Shown here: in pieces, positions 35,397 through 44,009 of the stretch
How the letters are laid out: the number at the start of each line of letters is the position of its first letter
Numbering within the stretch: the first letter of the stretch is position 1
From: Azophilus sp965221465
GTDB taxonomy: Bacteria; Pseudomonadota; Gammaproteobacteria; Pseudomonadales; Azotimanducaceae
NCBI GenBank assembly: GCA_965221465.1
Contig: OZ244892.1
Location: 744,001-808,000 of the forward strand
Direction: 5' to 3'
DNA: 64,000 nt
The notes under the pieces: model-generated
Databases searched by the model: none
The model's input: the letters and a program-made list of their open reading frames with translations, nothing else
What the model was told of the DNA's origin: nothing
Program-made: the position numbers and the translations under genes

Positions 35397-37868
35397 TCAG
35401 AAGTTGCGCTCCAGCGAGACGCCGTAGGTGCGTGGCATGCCGACGGTCCGCTGCAAGCCGCCGTTGGGGCCGCCGAAGGCCGAAACGTAGTAATACTCGT
35501 CGGCCAGGTTTCGCACCCAGATCATGGCGCGCCAAGCACCGCTGATGTCGCCAATCCCGACGCGCACGTTGGCAACGGTGTAGGACTCGATCGAGTTTTG
35601 CGCGCGAACCGGGTCGGGCATGTCATCGGTGAAGTTGATGTCGCCGGTCAGGTCGACCACCAGATCCTGCGACACTTGAAACTCGTATCGAACGAGGGCG
35701 TTCAACGACCATTCGGGTGCCTGGGGCAACGCGGAACCCGATGCATCGACCCTGTTGATCGTCGTGACTTCGCCGGTTCCAAAGTCGAAGGTTCCCGAGA
35801 CCGGGGCCATCCATTCCTCGATCTCCGTGTCCAGCCAGGCCACGCCCAGGGCCAGGGTCAGCCCGTCGGTCGGAGCCCAGTTGAGATCCACTTCGACGCC
35901 GCGGATCTCGGACTCGGGAACGTTCCCCAAACCGCCGATCGCACCCACCGGCGTGATCGCCCGCTCCGACTCCTGCTTGTCCTGGTAGTCGTACTGAAAC
36001 ACGGCGGCGTTCAACTGCATCCGCTCGTCCAACAGGGTGGCCTTGATGCCGAACTCCAGCGACGTCAGCTTTTCCGGCTCGTAGGGTTCCAGCTGTGTGG
36101 TGGTGTTCGAGTTGTTGCCGTTGAACCCACCCGACTTGAACCCATTGGAAAGGGTTGCGTAAACCAGCACGTTTTCGTTGATGGCGTAGTCGAGGCCGAC
36201 CTTGCCCATCCAGCGTTTTGTGCTGATGTCGGTCACGAAGACCTGGAACGCATCGTTGATGTTCGGTGTGCCCAGCAGGTTGGCGATATTGTTGGGCGAG
36301 CCTGCGGTGTCGGTGAGCGTGGAGCACGCGCCAGGCTGGAGGGAGGCGCCCCATATGCCATTCCACAAACCCACATAGCCGCCATCGCCCGCATCGTAGG
36401 TGCAGCCCGCCCAGTCGCGCTGCTCATCGGTGTAACGCACACCGACGGTCAGCCGCAGTTTCTCGGTCAACCGGTACTCGACGTGGCCGAATGCCGCGGC
36501 ACTTTCCGTGTCCTGCACGTAACGCGTGTGCAGGCGGTAGATGGGGAACACGGCAAAGGGCGTCGGTGCGCCGAAGGCCGCCGAGCCGTCTCCGAAGACC
36601 GAGTCCTGCATGAAGAAGTTGTAGAACTCGTCCACTTCGTCCTTCGAGTAGTAGAGGCCGACGAGCCAAAGCAACCGATCGGTTTCCCCGGCAAGGCGGA
36701 TCTCCTGGGAGAACACCGACAGATCGGTGTCGTTGATGTTCTCCTGAATGGAATTCGGCCTGCCGTCGACGTCGTTGGTCTCGGACCGCTCGAAAGAGTG
36801 GTAGGCGGTAATCGAGGTCAGCGTCGTCTCGCCGATGTCCAGTTCCAGCTTCGCCGACACCCCGAGCAACTCGTTGTCCCGCGCCGGTCTCAGGTCTGCC
36901 ACTTCACCGGTTATGGGGCTCACCCAGTGGTTGTTCCAATCGGCAGCGCGGTTGTCACCGATCGAATACCAGGGCGGCGTCTGGCCGAAAAACCTGCCCC
37001 CCGGCAGGCGGTACTCGTTGAGCGCAACATGGGGCGCATTGAATTCGTTGAGGCCGATTTCGCGACCGTCGAGGGCTGTCTGGGCCTGGTTGTCGGACTG
37101 GTCGTCCACGTAATGAACGTTGATCAGCAAGGACGCTCGGGGGCTCACGTCGATATCGAGCATGCCGCGAACGGCGCCGACATTCTTCTCGCCCAGTTCA
37201 TCGCCGGGACGGGTCAGGCTCTCCTGCCAGCCTTCGTTGGAATCCACCAGACGGAACGCAAGGCGACCGCTCACCGTATCCATCAGCGGGCCGTTGACGA
37301 ACCCCTCCAGGTTGAGCACGTCGAATCGACCGTAAGAGGCGGTGATTCCCGCCTCGAACTGCTGCGTCGGCTTGCGGCTGATGTAGTTGATCTGCCCGGC
37401 CGTGGTGTTGCGGCCGTAGAGATCCCCTTGAGGCCCTTTCAGCACTTCGACGCGCTCGACATCGAAGAGCAGGCCGCGGCTCATCACGGTGTAGGGGATC
37501 GCAACTTCGTCGAAATAAAGGCCGACCGTCGAAGAACTCGACGTCGTCAGGTCCTGAAAGCCGACGCCGCGAATGGTGTACACCGGCACGCCGGTGGCGG
37601 CGGCGGCGTTCACCGACAGGCCGGGCGTGTAGAGCGCAATCTCCTCGGCGCTGAAAATGCCGAGGTCCTTCACCGTCTCGCCGGTAAAGGCGTTCATGGT
37701 GATTCCGAGGTCGTTCGCCCCCTGCGCGCGCTTTTGCGCCGTGACGACGATTTCCTCCAACTGCCCATGCGCCGGCGCGAACGCCCCGCTCGCGCAGGCA
37801 AACGCGATTGCAACGGCCAGCGTCCTGCCGCAACGGCCAGGTCTCCTTCGGCTGGTTTGTGTCTGCAT
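35397..37868 (-). CDS. TonB-dependent receptor
   Basis: An 823-residue receptor. GGAG lies eight bases before the ATG at 37868. The signal peptide is basic then hydrophobic (TLAVAIAFACASGAFAPAHG), followed by the TonB box LEEIVVTAQKRAQG. The plug has VEVLKGPQGDLYGRNTTAG, the same unusual motif as the receptor at 776, and a GCTYDAGDGG loop. The barrel ends SLERNF. It is transcribed with the amidohydrolase downstream. The CehA-like gene at 38052 lies upstream on the same strand, separated by 183 bases. Confidence 0.93.
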   Translation of the reverse strand: MQTQTSRRRPGRCGRTLAVAIAFACASGAFAPAHGQLEEIVVTAQKRAQGANDLGITMNAFTGETVKDLGIFSAEEIALYTPGLSVNAAAATGVPVYTIRGVGFQDLTTSSSSTVGLYFDEVAIPYTVMSRGLLFDVERVEVLKGPQGDLYGRNTTAGQINYISRKPTQQFEAGITASYGRFDVLNLEGFVNGPLMDTVSGRLAFRLVDSNEGWQESLTRPGDELGEKNVGAVRGMLDIDVSPRASLLINVHYVDDQSDNQAQTALDGREIGLNEFNAPHVALNEYRLPGGRFFGQTPPWYSIGDNRAADWNNHWVSPITGEVADLRPARDNELLGVSAKLELDIGETTLTSITAYHSFERSETNDVDGRPNSIQENINDTDLSVFSQEIRLAGETDRLLWLVGLYYSKDEVDEFYNFFMQDSVFGDGSAAFGAPTPFAVFPIYRLHTRYVQDTESAAAFGHVEYRLTEKLRLTVGVRYTDEQRDWAGCTYDAGDGGYVGLWNGIWGASLQPGACSTLTDTAGSPNNIANLLGTPNINDAFQVFVTDISTKRWMGKVGLDYAINENVLVYATLSNGFKSGGFNGNNSNTTTQLEPYEPEKLTSLEFGIKATLLDERMQLNAAVFQYDYQDKQESERAITPVGAIGGLGNVPESEIRGVEVDLNWAPTDGLTLALGVAWLDTEIEEWMAPVSGTFDFGTGEVTTINRVDASGSALPQAPEWSLNALVRYEFQVSQDLVVDLTGDINFTDDMPDPVRAQNSIESYTVANVRVGIGDISGAWRAMIWVRNLADEYYYVSAFGGPNGGLQRTVGMPRTYGVSLERNF

Positions 37869-38051
37869 GGCAATCTCCAGTTTGTTGTGTCAGTGCATTT
37901 CGGTGGTGCGTTGGCGCGGCGCCACAATCGAACACTTGCAGCGTCGACGATTCAGTCGCTGTTCGTTCAGTCTATCGCCAGACGGATCATCTTCAAGGGG
38001 AGCGCCCCTGACCGCTCTTGTTCACCAATAAGCTACCGGTTGCAGAGGATT

Positions 38052-40031
38052 CTAGTCGGCGTCATAAACGGCACAGCCTTCGCGGTAGGTCGCCAGCGCA
38101 TCGTCGCGTTCAACCGGGGAGGGGTAGTGCCCTCGCTCTGTCGCCCAGCGCAGTGTCTCCGCACAGATTGCCCGCAGTGTCTCGACCGCCTCGGGTTGGC
38201 GCAGCGCCTCCCCGGCAACCTGCACGTAGATCGGGTTGGTGTGCGCGAACGCAGGCGATCCCTCACCGGTGAGTTCCGATTGAATCGGGCGCTCGTGATC
38301 GGATACCACCCGCGCTGCAATCCATGCGCTGGCGCCGATGGTGACCTCACCTTTCCAGTCGATGCTGCGACGGGAATTCACCGACTCTCGATCCACCACC
38401 GCTCCGTTGACGACCAGTTCCACCCGGTCCATGGGAAGGCGGCTCAGGACGCGCACCGAAAACGGCAGCGTCGTTGCAGTTTCAACCTGAAGACGGTCAC
38501 CGGGCATGTGGCCATCGAGGTCCAGAAAGACCACCGGCCCCGACGATATCTGGCTCCGCCCGCGGCGGAGACCCTCGAGCCAGGCGTCGTAACTGAGCCC
38601 ATCGGGCAGCAACACATAGGTGCGGACTCCGCCGACGAGCTGGGAATTCCACATCTTGTCCGTCGCGCCCAGGCCCGGAATCTCGAAGCCCGCGTTCAGC
38701 AGGGTATACCAGAGATCGAGAGGTGCGAATTCAACGGTATTCAGGCCTTCCTCGCGATAGCGTGCGGGATGGGGGTGGAAGGGGTTGCCGAACACCATGG
38801 TCTCCACCGCGTCCACGACGCCCAGGGCCGTGTCGATGGGGAGTTCCGCATGGGGGTGCGGGAAGTGCGCCCATACGGTGGTGGCGCCGACGGCACGCGC
38901 CCTGGCCAGTTGCCGCGCCATCGTCGGGTAGTCGTAGGCGCCCGGCACACCGGTGAAGGGCACACCCCAGCCCATCGGGTAGATGAGTTCCCGCAATCCG
39001 AGCAGTACCCCATGGCCCAGATAGTCGTGACGGGTTTCCTCGCCGATGAAGACGATGTGTCGCTCGTCGGAGACGGCAGCCGGTTTGCCGGTGAAGTGGG
39101 CGACGCTGGTGATCAGGTTGCCGCCGCTCGATGCCAGCACATTGACGACGTTCAGATCCTCGGCCCGGGCCTCGAGCGCCGCGGTATCCGGGTCGAGAAA
39201 GTGGGTATGGCTGTCTCCGGAGTACCATCCCAGGGCTGCCATGTGCACCCAGCGCTCCAGGCGAAACACGTTGGTCTCGCCTGGTTCCTCCGACACGGAG
39301 AATGCACCCTCGAGTGGCTCGAACTCGGGGCCATGCCAGATCTCGATTCGGTATTCTCCTGCCGGCAGCCTGGCAGCGAAGCGCGGCGGCACGTAGGCAA
39401 AGGTCTTGCCGTCGATGACCACGTCGCCGCCCACATCCTCCCGCCAGCCCACCGATATCGACTCCCGATGCCCGTTCGGGGCGAAGTAGCGGCCCCGCTC
39501 GTTGACGATATGAACGCGAGCGTGCAGCCCATTCCCGTCAGTGTCCTCGATCTCGAACTCGACATCCTGCAACCGCATCGCCAGTGGATGGTCGGTTCGT
39601 TGCAGCGCCTGCGGAAGCTTGGCGGGGACGATCGCCTGCAAGCGCCACTCGCCGTCCTGCAGGCGTGCCTCGAGATGCTGGGCAACGGGAATCCGCATCT
39701 CCCGGTACGGGTAGACGATTACCGGCGCGATGGTCGCCTTGCCCTCCGAGACCTGAATGCGCATCCCCGTCAAGTCGATTCTGGCCATGGGTTGTTGTTT
39801 CGCCCGGCGCAGATAGGCAAACCTGGCCTGGGCCGACCCGTTGAAGTTCTCGGCCAGCAGCGGCTCGAGCAGCGAGGTCTCGTCGCCCTGTCGAGCCGCC
39901 GCCCACGCGTAGGCCAGGGCCTTGATTTCGGCTTCGAAATGCTCCCGGTGGGCAAGGGAGGAGGTTGGCGCCAAACAGAGCAGGACGGCGCTCACTGCGC
40001 CAACAGTCAGGAGAGGTTTGAGCCGTGTCAT
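38052..40031 (-). CDS. CehA/McbA-family metallohydrolase domain protein, exported
   Basis: A 659-residue protein with signal peptide (LLTVGAVSAVLLCLAPTSSL). Residues 30-130 look like a small alpha+beta accessory domain. The CehA/McbA PHP-type metallohydrolase domain begins near residue 265 with WYSGDSHTHF, whose Asp and two His are the expected metal ligands. EETRHDYLGH and WAHFPHPHAELP supply later ligands. CehA itself is a carbaryl carbamate hydrolase, so activity on an amide, ester or carbamate is possible but not assured. It probably belongs with the downstream receptor and amidohydrolase. Confidence 0.85.
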   Translation of the reverse strand: MTRLKPLLTVGAVSAVLLCLAPTSSLAHREHFEAEIKALAYAWAAARQGDETSLLEPLLAENFNGSAQARFAYLRRAKQQPMARIDLTGMRIQVSEGKATIAPVIVYPYREMRIPVAQHLEARLQDGEWRLQAIVPAKLPQALQRTDHPLAMRLQDVEFEIEDTDGNGLHARVHIVNERGRYFAPNGHRESISVGWREDVGGDVVIDGKTFAYVPPRFAARLPAGEYRIEIWHGPEFEPLEGAFSVSEEPGETNVFRLERWVHMAALGWYSGDSHTHFLDPDTAALEARAEDLNVVNVLASSGGNLITSVAHFTGKPAAVSDERHIVFIGEETRHDYLGHGVLLGLRELIYPMGWGVPFTGVPGAYDYPTMARQLARARAVGATTVWAHFPHPHAELPIDTALGVVDAVETMVFGNPFHPHPARYREEGLNTVEFAPLDLWYTLLNAGFEIPGLGATDKMWNSQLVGGVRTYVLLPDGLSYDAWLEGLRRGRSQISSGPVVFLDLDGHMPGDRLQVETATTLPFSVRVLSRLPMDRVELVVNGAVVDRESVNSRRSIDWKGEVTIGASAWIAARVVSDHERPIQSELTGEGSPAFAHTNPIYVQVAGEALRQPEAVETLRAICAETLRWATERGHYPSPVERDDALATYREGCAVYDAD

Positions 40032-40035
40032 TGGA

Positions 40036-40217
40036 TCACACTCGCAAGCCGGTGTACTTCATCACGAAGGCAAGATACTCGGCGATCTGTTTTTTGACCA
40101 TCATTTCGTCGTCCGAATAATCGCGACCGGTGCGGCCGCAAGAAGCGGGCAATTGCGGGGTTGCTCGACGCGTTCGCTGCCTGGAGCCGGGCAACCATGC
40201 GCCGACCGTTGCTCGGC
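40036..40217 (-). pseudogene. Prolyl oligopeptidase C-terminal fragment, copy 1
   Basis: On the minus strand this encodes NGRRMVARLQAANASSNPAI, then (after a one-base frameshift) DYSDDEMMVKKQIAEYLAFV, MKYTGL and a stop at 40036. This is the end of an S9A prolyl oligopeptidase, with the catalytic-His position changed to Arg. The 181 bases are repeated at 41754-41933. The left edge adjoins the start of the CehA-like gene. The match ends abruptly at GCTCGGC. Confidence 0.7.
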
Positions 40218-40241
40218 TGGTTCGAAAAGTACAGCCGGTAA
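40209..40241 (+). pseudogene. Tail fragment of an S9 peptidase gene
   Basis: The 33 bases encode LLGWFEKYSR and a stop, differing by one base from the end of the S9 peptidase gene at 30797-30829. They start inside the prolyl oligopeptidase fragment on the other strand, sharing TTGCTCGGC, so this is a recombination joint. Confidence 0.6.
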
Positions 40242-40371
40242 CTGCCGATTGCACCGTTGATCGGCTCGATGCCGGTGCCGCAAGCGTCAGAACAGCAATA
40301 GCTCGGGCCGCCTACTCCCACTGGTTTGGTCAGGTCGAACGATTGTTCGGCATCACCACCCGACGGGCAAA

Positions 40372-40489
40372 CAGCCCCCATCCGTCACCAAATTCCTGCT
40401 GCGGACGCCGACGCACTCGCCCTCCGCGTTTTGCTTCAGCGACGAATCGTCGACGCCCTCGCGACGAAAGTTGGTGACGGATGCGGGCT
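40372..40489. repeat. Inverted pair of REP-like repeats
   Basis: AGCCCCCATCCGTCACCAAA (from 40372) and its inverted partner TTGGTGACGGATGCGGGCT (to 40489) form 22-base arms with 20 matches and a 74-base loop. The right arm extends to 36 bases shared with 10030-10065. The layout resembles a REPIN, two REP sequences in inverse orientation. Confidence 0.65.
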
Positions 40490-40507
40490 AAAATTCGAAA
40501 TTTTGTA

Positions 40508-40542
40508 TTGACAGCTGACTGAATTAACGTAAATTCAGTCAG
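40508..40542 (+). promoter_or_regulatory. Promoter and palindromic operator of the DUF4143 ATPase gene
   Basis: TTGACA (40508-40513) and TAAATT (40530-40535) with a 16-base spacer form a good promoter whose predicted start falls at or next to the ATG at 40543, so the mRNA should be leaderless. A perfect palindrome with 11-base arms, CTGACTGAATT (40515-40525) and AATTCAGTCAG (40532-40542), fills the spacer and ends on the base before the ATG. A protein bound there would block transcription. Confidence 0.75.
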
Positions 40543-41694
40543 ATGACTGATCCATATATCCCCCAATCGCAACTCGGTCGGCTCGAACGCTCAGTCTCCG
40601 CGAATCGAGTCGTCGTTCTGTACGGCCCCAGACGCGTCGGCAAGACGACCTTGATTCGCGAGTATCGGAGACGTCACGACCCGGAAGCCCTGCTGGTATC
40701 CGGCGAGGATATCGCGGTTCGCGAATACCTCGAGAGCCAGTCGCTCGCCAGGCTCCGGGCGTTTGTCGGCCGGCGGCGTACGCTGATTGTCGACGAGGCG
40801 CAATACGTTCGACAGATCGGTTTGAACCTGAAGTTGTTGGCGGATCATGTGGAAGGGTTGCGCATAATCGCCACGGGGTCGTCGTCGTTCGATCTTGCGC
40901 AACAGACGGGTGAGCCGCTCACGGGCAGGAAAATCACCCTGCTGTTGTTGCCGCTGGCGCAACTCGAACTTCAAGGCGTCGAGCATGCGCACGAAACCCA
41001 TGCCCAACTCGAGATGCGGCTGGTGTACGGCTCATACCCGGAAGTCGTGCTCATGGAGTCTTCCGAAGACCGCGAGATCTATCTGAAGGAACTCATCGGC
41101 TCGTACCTCTTCAAGGACATTCTGCAACTCGAAGGCATACGCCACGCAGACAAGCTGCTGCGCCTCGTGCAACTGCTGGCTTTCCAGATCGGCAGGGAAA
41201 CGTCCATTTCCGAACTGGGCAATCAATTGGGAATGAGCAAGAACACGGTGAGCCGGTACCTCGACTTGTTGGAGAAAGCCTACGTCGTTTACGGCAGGAT
41301 GGGATTCAGCCGCAATCTCCGCAAAGAGATTGCAAAGAGCAGGCGCTATTACTTCTACGACAACGGCATCAGGAATGGTCTGGTCAACAATTTCAACCCG
41401 CTTTCGATACGCGAGGACGCAGGCCTTCTCTGGGAAAACTATGTGCAGGCCGAGCGCCTGAAATTCAACCTGTATACGGGGCGATTCGCTGAGAGCTACT
41501 TCTGGCGCACCTACGATCGACAGGAAATCGATCTGGTGGAGGAACACCGCGGGCAACTCTACGCGGCGGAGATCAAGTGGTCTGCACGTTCGGGCGCCCG
41601 TGCGCCGCGCGGCTGGAACCAGGCGTATCCCGGCAGTTCCTTTCAAGTTGTCCACCCGGAGAACTACCTGGACTTCATTACGGCTCCCTCCTGA
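40543..41694 (+). CDS. P-loop ATPase with DUF4143 domain
   Basis: A 383-residue cytoplasmic protein. Walker A is GPRRVGKTT (residues 28-36) and Walker B LIVDEAQ (81-87), followed by ATGSSSFDL as sensor. A winged-helix stretch (ISELGNQLGMSKNTVSRYLD) lies mid-protein, and the C-terminus has the DUF4143 restriction-enzyme-like fold with EIDLVEE and AAEIKW. These ATPases are widespread, often horizontally acquired and of uncertain role. The palindrome on its promoter and the internal HTH suggest self-regulation. Fragments of one prolyl oligopeptidase gene lie on both sides. Confidence 0.9.
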   Translation: MTDPYIPQSQLGRLERSVSANRVVVLYGPRRVGKTTLIREYRRRHDPEALLVSGEDIAVREYLESQSLARLRAFVGRRRTLIVDEAQYVRQIGLNLKLLADHVEGLRIIATGSSSFDLAQQTGEPLTGRKITLLLLPLAQLELQGVEHAHETHAQLEMRLVYGSYPEVVLMESSEDREIYLKELIGSYLFKDILQLEGIRHADKLLRLVQLLAFQIGRETSISELGNQLGMSKNTVSRYLDLLEKAYVVYGRMGFSRNLRKEIAKSRRYYFYDNGIRNGLVNNFNPLSIREDAGLLWENYVQAERLKFNLYTGRFAESYFWRTYDRQEIDLVEEHRGQLYAAEIKWSARSGARAPRGWNQAYPGSSFQVVHPENYLDFITAPS

Positions 41695-41753
41695 CTGCCA
41701 AGCCGGCGTCGAAGTCGAGTTCAAGCGGATGCAGGTTAGCTGTTTCGCGGGAG

Positions 41754-42037
41754 CACACTCGCAGGCCCGTGTACTTCATCACGAAGGCAAGATACTCGGC
41801 GATCTGTTCTTTGGCCAACGATTCGTCGTCCGAAAAGTCGTGACCGCTGCGGTCGTAGAAGCGAGCAATTGCGGGGTTGCCCGACGCGTTCGCAGTCTGG
41901 AGCCGGGCAACCATGCGCCGACCGTTGCTCGGCAGACAGAGCGGGTCCAGCAAACCCGGCATCAGGAATACGGCGGGGTAGGCGAGCCCGTCCTCGACGT
42001 GCTGATCGGGCGAGTATGGCGCCGTGATTTCCGCTTT
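41754..42037 (-). pseudogene. Prolyl oligopeptidase C-terminal fragment, copy 2
   Basis: The minus strand encodes AEITAPYSPDQHVEDGLAYP, then AVFLMPGLLDP with the catalytic Asp position, LPSNGRRMVARLQTANASGN, SGHDFSDD with the catalytic His position, and QIAEYLAFVMKYTGL. This is the end of an S9A prolyl oligopeptidase; no upstream part with the catalytic Ser is present and the stop is lost. Bases 41754-41933 repeat those at 40037-40217. Confidence 0.7.
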
Positions 42038-42275
42038 GCGGGTGCAAATTGCGTGCGACTGGCGGCGTTGGATGCGCGCACCAGTAGTACGGGGTGGCCG
42101 ACCGAATCAGCGTGGGATGCCGGGCTTGTTGAAATCGGGTGCCAATGGCGCAAGATTGCCGTACAGGATTGGCCCAGGAGTTGGCCGGGCGTGGTGTCAT
42201 CTGCAAGGACGATTCCGGCAAACCCAGGCGACCGTGGTGCTAGTACTGTGTGGCTCAGGAAACAGAGGCTTCGAT

Positions 42276-42908
42276 ATGACTTTCAAACTGGACGAGCACT
42301 TTGCTGCTACGCGCCGATCGGTAAACTCTGCCAAGCGCGACGGGGAATCCGTGTACGCCGTGGCCATTACCCGCAGCATTCCGTGTGCCGCAAGTGCTCT
42401 TTGGGATGCGGTCAGCAACGGTGAGCGCATACCCCGTTGGTTCCTGCCGGTCAGCGGAGAACTCGAAGTGGGTGGCCGCTATCGGCTCGAACGCAATGCA
42501 AGCGGCACGATTATCGCCTGCGAACCGCCGTCGCGATTCTCGCTCACCTGGGAATTCGGCGAGAACCTGAGTTGGTTGGATGTCGAAGTCGGCGCTGACG
42601 GAGAAGACCGGGTACGGCTGGTGCTCACGCACAGTTCGCCACCGTCCGAACATTGGGATCGTTTCGGGCCGGGCGCCACGGGCGTCGGGTGGGAAATGGC
42701 CCTGGTGGGGCTCGCGATTCACCTGTCGGATTCGAAGGCAGCTCTGCCGACGGACGCCACCTTCACAGATACGGAAGAGGGCTTGTCATTTCTGCGGGAC
42801 TGCTGCGCAGCCTGGGGAGAAGCGGCCATCGCAGCGGGCGCCGACCCGGACGCGGCGCATGCGGCGGCGGGGCAAACGGCTGCCTTCTATACCGGTCAGC
42901 CGGCGTAA
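42276..42908 (+). CDS. SRPBCC (AHSA1-type) domain protein
   Basis: A 210-residue cytoplasmic protein. ITRSIPCAASALWDAVSNGE then IPRWFLPVSGELEVGGRYRL is the START/AHSA1 pattern, with the family's WF.P and G-G-R-Y features, followed by EPPSRFSLTWEFG and a C-terminal helix pair. Such proteins bind hydrophobic ligands or act as stress co-factors. The ATG at 42276 gives the expected domain boundary. No operon partner: repeat element copy A lies downstream. Confidence 0.85.
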   Translation: MTFKLDEHFAATRRSVNSAKRDGESVYAVAITRSIPCAASALWDAVSNGERIPRWFLPVSGELEVGGRYRLERNASGTIIACEPPSRFSLTWEFGENLSWLDVEVGADGEDRVRLVLTHSSPPSEHWDRFGPGATGVGWEMALVGLAIHLSDSKAALPTDATFTDTEEGLSFLRDCCAAWGEAAIAAGADPDAAHAAAGQTAAFYTGQPA

Positions 42909-42943
42909 ACCGCCCGCGCTATAGCATTCGCTTGCGATCGGCT

Positions 42944-43190
42944 TTCATGGAACACTTTTTCCAAATGATTGATTTTATTAAATTTTCTAACTAAGAAAAC
43001 CTTACCTTCGATCCGGCTCCGAGAACCGGCATGCGGTACGCGCATCCGGCACGCCAAGCGGACCTGCTTACCGCTACGATGGGCGCAAGCATGAGCTTTA
43101 AAGGTGCCGGATACGCGCACCGCACACCGGTTCTCTCCCAGCGTGCCTTTGTTGCTTTCACGTCCTCGTCCTGGCGCGCCGGGTTTGCGG
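42944..43190 (-). repeat. Structured interspersed element, full copy (A)
   Basis: Read on the minus strand, this 247-base copy runs from AACCCGGCGCGCC near 43190 to ATTTGGAAAAAGTG and CCATGAAAGC near 42944. The central hairpin arms are 43103-43135 and 43021-43053, 33 bases each with 49 between. Of five differences from perfect pairing, four become G-U pairs if the minus strand is transcribed. It fills the gap between the SRPBCC and sigma-factor genes. Confidence 0.8.
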
Positions 43191-43289
43191 CAATGTCCCG
43201 GCCTGGGACAACTCCACCATACAGCACTGTACTGTTTCCGTACATTGATGTATGGTTCGGTTCAACGTATGGCTTCGGGGGAGGGCATC

Positions 43290-43829
43290 GTGAACAGTCC
43301 GGCACCTGCCACCTCAACCGCGCCGTCGGGCCGCAACGCCTATGTTCTGGCCGCCTATACAGCCCACGGCCGCCAACTGCGCAGCTTCTTTCAGCGCACC
43401 GTCAGCGAAGTGGAAGCGGAAGACCTGCTGCAGGATCTCTACATCCGCCTGATTCGCCAGGTCGATCGCGTACCGCCCACCAATTGCAAGGGCTTCCTGT
43501 TCTCCGCAGCGGCCAATCTGCTGCGCGACCGCTGGCGCCGCCGCGCCGTGCGCCGGCTCGACCAGATGGATTCCCTGGACGGGTTCGGCGGCGACTTCGA
43601 GGACGGTGAAATCCAGGACCCGTCCCTGTGGACGGAGCAGATCGAACAGTTGGAACGATTGAACGATGCGCTGACCCATGTCAGCGAGAAGGCGGCAAGC
43701 GCATTCGTCTGTCATCGCGTCGAGGGCTGTTCCTATGCGGACATCGCCGTCAGGATGGGCGTCTCCGTGAGCATGGTGGAGAAGTACATCTCGAGCGCCC
43801 TGGCGCAATTGCGGGGATCGCGCATTTGA
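43290..43829 (+). CDS. ECF-type RNA polymerase sigma factor (FecI-like)
   Basis: A 179-residue sigma-70 family protein. GGGGGAGGGC six bases upstream favours the GTG at 43290, though ATGs at 43248 and 43269 are in frame. Region 2 contains LRSFFQRTVSEVEAEDLLQD and YIRLIRQ. Region 4 contains SFVCHR-type helix sequence (AFVCHRVEGCSYADIAVRMG) and VSVSMVEKYISSALAQLR. This resembles iron-responsive FecI factors, which activate outer-membrane receptor genes through FecR. No FecR gene follows, so the signal path is open. An 8-base inverted repeat ACCATACA/TGTATGGT lies at 43216-43256. Confidence 0.9.
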   Translation: MNSPAPATSTAPSGRNAYVLAAYTAHGRQLRSFFQRTVSEVEAEDLLQDLYIRLIRQVDRVPPTNCKGFLFSAAANLLRDRWRRRAVRRLDQMDSLDGFGGDFEDGEIQDPSLWTEQIEQLERLNDALTHVSEKAASAFVCHRVEGCSYADIAVRMGVSVSMVEKYISSALAQLRGSRI

Positions 43830-44009
43830 TTGCCGGTGGTCGACGGAGCACTGGAGGCCTCGAGCACGTACTTTGTTGGCACTCGAGTTGGATTCGCAAG
43901 AATATCCATTTAAATCGATGGGATGATGACTGAATCACACACCTCGCGGGTCTGAGGCGAAGCCTCGCTGGCCGACCCCGGAAACTTTCGTCACTGGAGG
44001 AGAACCGAC

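Noticed and set aside
35385..40097. Open frame of 1570 codons on the plus strand
   Set aside because: It is antisense to the receptor and CehA-like genes, has no domain or signal features, and long antisense frames are common in GC-rich coding sequence.
41695..42275. Possible short genes downstream of the ATPase on either strand
   Set aside because: The minus strand is explained by the prolyl oligopeptidase fragment and the plus-strand frames are shadows of it without starts.
42944..43190. Interpretation of the hairpin elements as integron attC sites
   Set aside because: The core words RYYYAAC and GTTRRRY are not at the ends, the elements lie in both orientations around ordinary genes, and no integrase gene is present.
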